Below are positions 6,819 to 10,561 of a stretch of 10,561 nucleotides of DNA, piece by piece. How positions within the stretch are numbered: position 1 is the first letter of the stretch; each line of letters opens with the position of its first letter. This DNA comes from Schleiferiaceae bacterium (GTDB lineage: Bacteria > Bacteroidota > Bacteroidia > Flavobacteriales > Schleiferiaceae), in assembly GCA_025210575.1 (NCBI GenBank), contig JAOARK010000414.1:1-10561 (forward strand), in the 5' to 3' direction. The translations under genes and the position numbers were made by a program. The notes below the pieces were generated by a model. That model had not been told where the DNA came from, ran no database searches, and saw only the letters and a list, made by a program, of their open reading frames with translations.

Positions 6819-7901
6819 TTAATGATGTTCCTCCACTGCCATACCAAAGTAAAGCGCAGAAAGAAGTGTAAATACATATGCCTGAATCAAAGCAACCAAT
6901 AGTTCCAGCATATCCATGAAAATAACGAACAATACAGAAACAATTGAAGTACCGTAACCTAGCATAGGACTAATTTGACCGAAAATGAAAATCAAACTTA
7001 CAAAGGCCAGAACAATCATGTGTCCTGCTGTAATGTTTGCAAATAGTCGGACCATTAGTACAAATGGCTTTGTGAATACTCCCATTAATTCCACAATTGG
7101 CATCAATGGTACTGGATATTTTAACCACCATGGTACACCAGGTGTATTAAAAATATGTGCCCAGTAATTCTTATTACCACTAAAAGTTGTAATGATAAAA
7201 GTAAACAATGCCAATACCATGGTTATGGTAATGTTACCTGTTACATTAGCTCCTCCCGGAAATAATGGCACCAATCCCAATAGGTTATTCAGCCATATGA
7301 AGAAGAAAATGGTCAATAGGAATGGCATGTATTTCTCATACTTTTTATCGCCAATTGCAGGTTTTGCAATCTCATCGCGAACAAAAAGTATTAATGGCTC
7401 CATTAAAGATTGAATTCCTTTTGGAGCCTTTCCTTTTCTTTTGGTATATCCTTTGGCAACCGATATGAAAATCCACATCAGGAAAATCATACTAATAAGC
7501 ATGGCCACCACGTTCTTTGTCATTGAGATATCAAATGGTCTTACCTCTTTTCCATCAATCTTCTCTACTACTTTACCTCTGTAATCACCTTCCTGCGCTA
7601 TATAAAATCCCTTATAAGCACTGTGTCCGTGATGAAACTTAGAGGACATGAACATGTGAAAGCCTGATTGCTCTGAAATAACAATTACAGGAAGTGGAAT
7701 TGAGGCATGAAAATCCCCATAAGAAAATATGTGCCAATCGTAAGCATCAGCAATATGGTCTAAGATAAAGTTACCTGGTTCAAACTTTTCCTTTTTGTGA
7801 GTATCATGGTGAGCATGTTCATCATGTTCGTCAGAAGCGAATGCTGGTACAACACTTGCTATAAAGAAGAAAATCAGTAGAAATCGATGAAATTTTTGCA
7901 T
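6819..7901 (-). CDS. atpB: F1Fo ATP synthase a subunit with exported N-terminal domain
   Basis: This is the stator subunit forming the proton half-channels against the c ring. At 360 residues it is far longer than the 271 of E. coli. Residues 1-22 are a signal peptide (likely cut after AFA). Residues 23-125 are an extra exported region with His clusters at 26-35 and 82-93, as is usual in Bacteroidota. Membrane helices begin near residue 128 (NVVAMLISMIFLMWIFISVA) and continue to the end. The essential Arg is Arg285 in LMVRLFANITAGHM, and Gln340 in ALIQAYVF matches E. coli Gln252. His294 and Glu333 sit at the positions of E. coli Glu219 and His245, a reciprocal swap. The gene ends 61 bases before atpE. 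Confidence 0.98.
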   Translation of the reverse strand: MQKFHRFLLIFFFIASVVPAFASDEHDEHAHHDTHKKEKFEPGNFILDHIADAYDWHIFSYGDFHASIPLPVIVISEQSGFHMFMSSKFHHGHSAYKGFYIAQEGDYRGKVVEKIDGKEVRPFDISMTKNVVAMLISMIFLMWIFISVAKGYTKRKGKAPKGIQSLMEPLILFVRDEIAKPAIGDKKYEKYMPFLLTIFFFIWLNNLLGLVPLFPGGANVTGNITITMVLALFTFIITTFSGNKNYWAHIFNTPGVPWWLKYPVPLMPIVELMGVFTKPFVLMVRLFANITAGHMIVLAFVSLIFIFGQISPMLGYGTSIVSVLFVIFMDMLELLVALIQAYVFTLLSALYFGMAVEEHH

Positions 7902-7965
7902 ACTTATTAATTGACTTACTTTAAATATGACAGATCATCGGATAATAATGGAAAGAAGAGTGGTC

Positions 7966-8199
7966 TGAGTTCCTCGAAGACTTACAAAATTTGCATGGAT
8001 GGCTCCGGCACCGCCAACTCATTCTCTACAATTAAAAATCTCAATGAACTAGTTTTAATTTTTCACTCCTTCTTATTTAGAAGGAAATTTTTGAGAATTC
8101 ATCCTTTACTTCTCAAAAGACAGGGCCGTCTAATATCTTTTCCAGCCCTTTAAACAATTAGCTTTTGAAAGTACAGATTTTTTTTCTGCTATTTCAAAA
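7966..8199 (-). promoter_or_regulatory. Candidate structured leader RNA of atpB
   Basis: The 346-base stretch between the AtpI-like gene and atpB holds no supported protein gene but is rich in hairpins. In mRNA order: 8163-8170 with 8192-8199 (8 bp, plus an inner 4-bp stem); 8122-8126 with 8145-8149 (5 bp); 8089-8097 with 8110-8118 (9 bp, perfect); 8067-8073 with 8079-8085 (7 bp); 8030-8037 with 8053-8060 (8 bp, perfect). A wider pairing of 7966-7971 with 8016-8021 encloses a small GC-rich island near 8000-8015. Linkers between hairpins are 3 to 13 bases. I do not recognise a known riboswitch or ribosomal-protein leader. This could be a regulatory leader of the atpB-G transcript or a decayed element. 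Confidence 0.5.
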
Positions 8200-8207
8200 T
8201 TGTCCCC

Positions 8208-8215
8208 CAAATTTA
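8208..8215 (-). promoter_or_regulatory. Candidate internal promoter -7 box upstream of atpB
   Basis: The minus strand reads TAAATTTG, a full match to the Bacteroidota -7 element TAnnTTTG. No good TTTG lies 19-21 bases further upstream, so the -33 element is weak or missing. If real, transcription would start near 8200 and give a leader of about 300 bases. Confidence 0.4.
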
Positions 8216-8217
8216 AT

Positions 8218-8238
8218 AAAAAAAGCTGTTCGGAGAAC
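8218..8238 (-). terminator. Weak terminator after the AtpI-like gene
   Basis: On the minus strand, GTTC-TCC-GAAC forms a 4-bp stem, followed by AGC and T7. It starts ten bases after the stop codon. The stem is short, so termination would be partial at best. Confidence 0.35.
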
Positions 8239-8247
8239 TATTTTCAA

Positions 8248-8640
8248 CTATTTAACATTTTCCGACCTTAATGTCTTAGATAGCGCAATTACCTCGTAAG
8301 TAGTATAGACCATGTAGCAAAATGCGAAAAACAGCACAAAACTCAATGCCTGTGCCCTATTCAACAATACAAACACAATTACAAAACTCAGGTTTAAGAA
8401 TAGTTTTATTCCGAACCAAGCCATGTAATTTGTATGGAAAACTCGAGGATTTCCTTTTGAAGATTTCAGTAATTTAAAATGCTGAAATGAGTTGAAAAGG
8501 AAAAAATACAGGATCACAAATGGAAAAACGATATTAAAATGCGCTTTTAGGATTGTTGTATATAGTCCAATTGTTAATAGAGCAATTATTACTGAAATAA
8601 TTCCCAGATTGATGATGTATTTTCTATACTTTTTATCCAT
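8248..8640 (-). CDS. Four-helix membrane protein, AtpI-like, in atp operon
   Basis: This 130-residue integral membrane protein has four predicted helices at about 8-30, 36-52, 74-94 and 98-118. The loops are basic (KLLKSSKGNPR), and the tail is short and charged. The size, four-helix layout and place between atpZ and atpB match the AtpI position of other atp operons. The sequence itself is too divergent for me to assign the family firmly. AtpI proteins help c-ring assembly and may handle Mg2+; whether this one does so is inference. It starts 21 bases after the atpZ stop and is probably co-transcribed. A structured 346-base gap follows before atpB. Confidence 0.7.
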   Translation of the reverse strand: MDKKYRKYIINLGIISVIIALLTIGLYTTILKAHFNIVFPFVILYFFLFNSFQHFKLLKSSKGNPRVFHTNYMAWFGIKLFLNLSFVIVFVLLNRAQALSFVLFFAFCYMVYTTYEVIALSKTLRSENVK

Positions 8641-8661
8641 ACCTATTTATAAAATTTGTTC

Positions 8662-8904
8662 TTACTTCATTTTAAGAAAATCCTTTAAAGCGAAGTAAAG
8701 GGCTAATATAACCCCTAAAAAGGCCCCAATAATTGTAAACAGAGGAAACTCTTTCCCTAAAAATTCATCCAGTTTCATACCTCCGTAGAGTACGAGTAGA
8801 ATAATTACAATCATTTGGAAAGCCAAACCGGAATATTTTAACACTCCGGTTATTTGCTTTTTCTTTTTATCAAAGGAGTTATTTTCTCCCTTATTTTTTT
8901 TCAT
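8662..8904 (-). CDS. atpZ: AtpZ/AtpI family protein
   Basis: This small protein of 80 residues has a Lys-rich start followed by two membrane helices (about 24-43 and 53-73). The motif YGGMKLDEFLGKEFPLFTIIGAF between and into the helices is typical of the AtpZ/AtpI family. AtpZ is thought to work with AtpI in ATP synthase assembly or in Mg2+/Ca2+ supply. The ATG at 8904 was chosen because it begins MKKNKGENN and gives family length. A longer reading from 8997 would run through the bactofilin gene. It overlaps the bactofilin 3' end by 14 bases, which suggests translational coupling. Confidence 0.85.
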   Translation of the reverse strand: MKKNKGENNSFDKKKKQITGVLKYSGLAFQMIVIILLVLYGGMKLDEFLGKEFPLFTIIGAFLGVILALYFALKDFLKMK

Positions 8905-9283
8905 CTTTCTTTTTAGGTGCTGATTCACCCATTTTACAGGTTCCGGTAAATTTAGCACCTGGCTCAACAGAAATCTTGTCGGTAGAAATATTACCAAGAA
9001 TAATTGCTGTTGATTTTAATAATACCATTTCTGAAGCTATAATATTACCTTCTACTTTTCCGGATACGTCAATTGTCTTACAGTTGATATCGCCTTCAAT
9101 CTTACCTGTGTTTCCAACTACAACCTTACCATTTACCTGCATTGTGCCATTCAAGTAACCGTCAATACGAATGTCTCTTGAAGCTTGAATGTCGCCTTTA
9201 ATAGAGGTTCCATCGCAAATAAGATTTACCGCTGTAGTTTGCACTTCGTTGTTTCTGCTCATTTTATCTTTTTTACTAAACAT
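8891..9283 (-). CDS. Bactofilin (polymer-forming cytoskeletal protein)
   Basis: Bactofilins are small proteins that polymerise without nucleotide and scaffold cell-shape or envelope enzymes. The 130 residues show the single bactofilin domain at about 18-115. It is a run of short beta-helix turns with repeated hydrophobic-Gly patterns (IKGDI, IDGYLNGTM, GKVVVGNTGKIEGDI, GKVEGNI, GNISTDKISVEPGAKFTGT). A short basic N-terminus and a Lys-rich C-terminal tail (PKKKDEKK) flank it. It is the first gene after the promoter candidate at 9497-9504 and overlaps atpZ by 14 bases, so it seems to be transcribed into the ATP synthase genes. Met1 at 9283 was chosen; Met8 is a possible alternative. Confidence 0.93.
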   Translation of the reverse strand: MFSKKDKMSRNNEVQTTAVNLICDGTSIKGDIQASRDIRIDGYLNGTMQVNGKVVVGNTGKIEGDINCKTIDVSGKVEGNIIASEMVLLKSTAIILGNISTDKISVEPGAKFTGTCKMGESAPKKKDEKK

Positions 9284-9311
9284 GTTTGAATTCTAATTGA
9301 ATATTTCAAAC
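9284..9311 (-). promoter_or_regulatory. Hairpin abutting the bactofilin start codon
   Basis: Bases 9284-9290 (GTTTGAA) pair with 9305-9311 (TTCAAAC), 7 bp perfect with a 14-base loop. The stem touches the ATG, so it could limit ribosome binding. Confidence 0.4.
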
Positions 9312-9391
9312 CGGAACTTTTAATTGGGATAAGAAATTGGCATGATAATTACACCTTCTTCTTCAATTCATCCTTTACCGGTATTTATTGT

Positions 9392-9423
9392 CTGAGTTTG
9401 TTAATTACTTTTAAACAACTCAG
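9392..9423 (-). promoter_or_regulatory. Hairpin in the bactofilin 5' leader
   Basis: CTGAGTT(T)GTT pairs with AACAACTCAG: a 10-bp stem with one bulged base. It lies in the 312-base gap between fabH and the bactofilin gene, inside the predicted leader. No T-tract follows on the minus strand. Apart from this, the promoter, the start-codon hairpin and the fabH terminator, I see nothing else in the gap. Confidence 0.4.
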
Positions 9424-9496
9424 ATAATGAAAAAATAGTATGAGATTCTTAACCTTTTTCTCTCATCATATTGGCCCTGACAATTTACGAGCCCTA

Positions 9497-9504
9497 CAAA
9501 TATA
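9497..9504 (-). promoter_or_regulatory. Candidate promoter -7 box of the bactofilin-atp operon
   Basis: The minus strand reads TATATTTG, a full match to TAnnTTTG. It lies just after the fabH terminator and about 215 bases before the bactofilin start. The expected -33 TTTG is not clear. A short dyad (TGGG...CCCA, 9511-9526) lies in the spacer and could be an operator. Confidence 0.5.
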
Positions 9505-9542
9505 AAAAATTGGGTGAGATTTCCCACTGAAAATGCAGGCAC

Positions 9543-9568
9543 AAAAAAAGGCCCTCTTACGAAGGCCT
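9543..9568 (-). terminator. fabH terminator
   Basis: On the minus strand, AGGCCTTC-GTAA-GAGGGCCT forms an 8-bp stem (one G-U pair) with a 4-base loop, followed by T7. It starts 28 bases after the fabH stop codon. Confidence 0.92.
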
Positions 9569-9595
9569 CTAATATATTATAGTGTTTTTCAGATC

Positions 9596-10561
9596 TTATT
9601 TTGGATCGTAACCCCACTTCAGGTAGATTGATCCCCATGTAAAACCAGCTCCAAATCCGGAAAGAATAATGTTATCTCCCTTCTTCAACTGATCTTCCCA
9701 CTCCCATAAACACAATGGAATTGTAGCAGAAGTAGTGTTACCATATTTCTCAATATTAATCATCACCTTCTCCTTAGCCAAGCCCATTCTTTTTGCTGTA
9801 GCTTCAATAATACGATTGTTTGCCTGGTGTGGTACCAACCATGCCAAATCATCTGCTGACATGTTGTGTTTCTCCATCATTTCAACAGAAACATCAGCCA
9901 TGTTTGATACTGCATGCTTGAATACGTGATTTCCTTCCTGGTAAATGAAGTGCTCACGAGCATCAACAGTTTCGTGACTTGCAGGTTTACATGATCCACC
10001 GGCTTTTTGGTGTAAGTGCTTGCGACCAAATCCTTGAGTATGTAACATTTCGTCAACAATACCAACATCCTCAGTAGTTGGCTCAAGAAGAACTGCTGCC
10101 GAACCATCACCAAAAATTGCACAAGTTTGACGGTCTGTATAATCAACAATTGAAGACATTTTCTCTGCTCCAACAATAACAACCTTCTTATACATGCCAG
10201 ATGTTATATACTTTGCGCCTGTAGCCAATGCATATAAGAAACCTGAACATCCTGCATTCAAATCAAAACTAAATGCGTTGTTAATACCTAGCTTGTCGCT
10301 GATGATGTTTGCTGTAGCCGGGAATTGCATGTCCGGAGTTACAGTTGCACAAATCAACAAGTCAACCTCCTCAGGAGAAGTATTGGTTTTCTCCAATAGC
10401 TGTGCAACGGCATTTTTCCCCAGTTCTGAGGAACCTAAACCTTCACCTTTAAGAATTCTTCTTTCCTTAATACCAATACGAGTCATGATCCATTCATCAG
10501 ATGTATCGACCATCGTACTCAATTCATCATTGGTAAGAATATAGTCGGGCAAGTATGCACC
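9596..10561 (-). CDS. fabH: Beta-ketoacyl-ACP synthase III (partial, N-terminus outside)
   Basis: This enzyme starts type II fatty acid synthesis by condensing acetyl-CoA (or branched acyl-CoA) with malonyl-ACP. The frame is open to the right edge; the first visible residues are GAYLPDYIL, so a dozen or so N-terminal residues are missing and the apparent start at 10552 is an internal Leu. The catalytic triad is present: Cys in [11 protein letters not shown] (codon 10247-10249), His in [13 protein letters not shown], Asn in [29 protein letters not shown] and the C-terminal [10 protein letters not shown] are also typical. The visible 321 residues give normal length. It has its own terminator and is not linked to accB/accC here. 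Its upstream partners lie outside the window. Confidence 0.96.
   Translation of the reverse strand, partial: GAYLPDYILTNDELSTMVDTSDEWIMTRIGIKERRILKGEGLGSSELGKNAVAQLLEKTNTSPEEVDLLICATVTPDMQFPATANIISDKLGINNAFSFDLNAGCSGFLYALATGAKYITSGMYKKVVIVGAEKMSSIVDYTDRQTCAIFGDGSAAVLLEPTTEDVGIVDEMLHTQGFGRKHLHQKAGGSCKPASHETVDAREHFIYQEGNHVFKHAVSNMADVSVEMMEKHNMSADDLAWLVPHQANNRIIEATAKRMGLAKEKVMINIEKYGNTTSATIPLCLWEWEDQLKKGDNIILSGFGAGFTWGSIYLKWGYDPK

Noticed and set aside
7040..7420. Plus-strand open frames opposite atpB
   Set aside because: They are antisense shadows of membrane helices of the a subunit and match nothing I recognise.
7921..8022. Short minus-strand frame of 33 codons with several Cys in the atpB leader
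   Set aside because: Too short and without family resemblance or start signals. It overlaps the candidate structured RNA.
7911..8153. Plus-strand open frame of 80 codons opposite the atpB leader
   Set aside because: No recognisable motif, low-complexity Ser/Lys-rich start, no promoter or ribosome site. The hairpin content of the region suits a leader RNA better.
8905..8997. Longer atpZ start
   Set aside because: The extension is only bactofilin sequence read in another frame. The ATG at 8904 gives normal AtpZ length.
9420..9638. Minus-strand frame of 72 codons across the fabH end and its terminator
   Set aside because: It runs out of phase through the end of fabH and then through the terminator hairpin, which no real gene would do.

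Overview
The window looks like chromosome of a Bacteroidota bacterium with AT-rich DNA, probably a marine Marinilabiliales-type lineage. The phylum call rests on several things. AtpB has a cleavable signal peptide and a long exported N-terminal domain. The ATP synthase cluster lacks atpD and atpC. A bactofilin gene leads into atpZ. Start codons have little or no Shine-Dalgarno sequence, and two promoter candidates fit the Bacteroidota -7 element TAnnTTTG. The order-level guess is inference only.

Layout: (1) 1-835, plus strand: the C-terminal end of a Na/Pi-cotransporter family protein, a terminator, a UPF0158-family gene and a second, near-identical terminator. (2) 871-2115, minus strand: a C_GCAxxG_C_C putative redox protein, then a lipoprotein with a ClpP-like Ser/His signature and its own terminator. 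(3) 2317-9504, minus strand: the F-type ATP synthase locus. In transcription order it holds a promoter candidate, bactofilin, atpZ, a four-helix AtpI-like protein, a weak terminator with a second promoter candidate and a strongly structured leader, then atpB, atpE, atpF, atpH, atpA, atpG and a strong terminator. (4) 9543-10561, minus strand: fabH (5' end outside the window) with its terminator.

The atp genes supply the whole Fo sector (a, c, b), the delta/OSCP stalk, and the alpha and gamma subunits of F1. Beta and epsilon must be encoded elsewhere, because a strong terminator follows atpG and fabH lies upstream. AtpZ and the AtpI-like protein are likely assembly or ion-handling accessories. 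The c subunit lacks the Gln and Ser/Thr sodium ligands, so the enzyme is probably H+-driven.

The coding content is mostly conventional. The unusual part is between the genes: the atp intergenic gaps are long for an atp operon and full of structure. The atpB leader holds five closely packed hairpins. The atpE-atpF gap holds an 11-bp perfect stem with a competing hairpin. The atpA-atpH gap carries two blocks of six degenerate 9-mers, and the atpG-atpA gap carries two blocks of degenerate 7-mers. These could set subunit stoichiometry after transcription, but that is inference.
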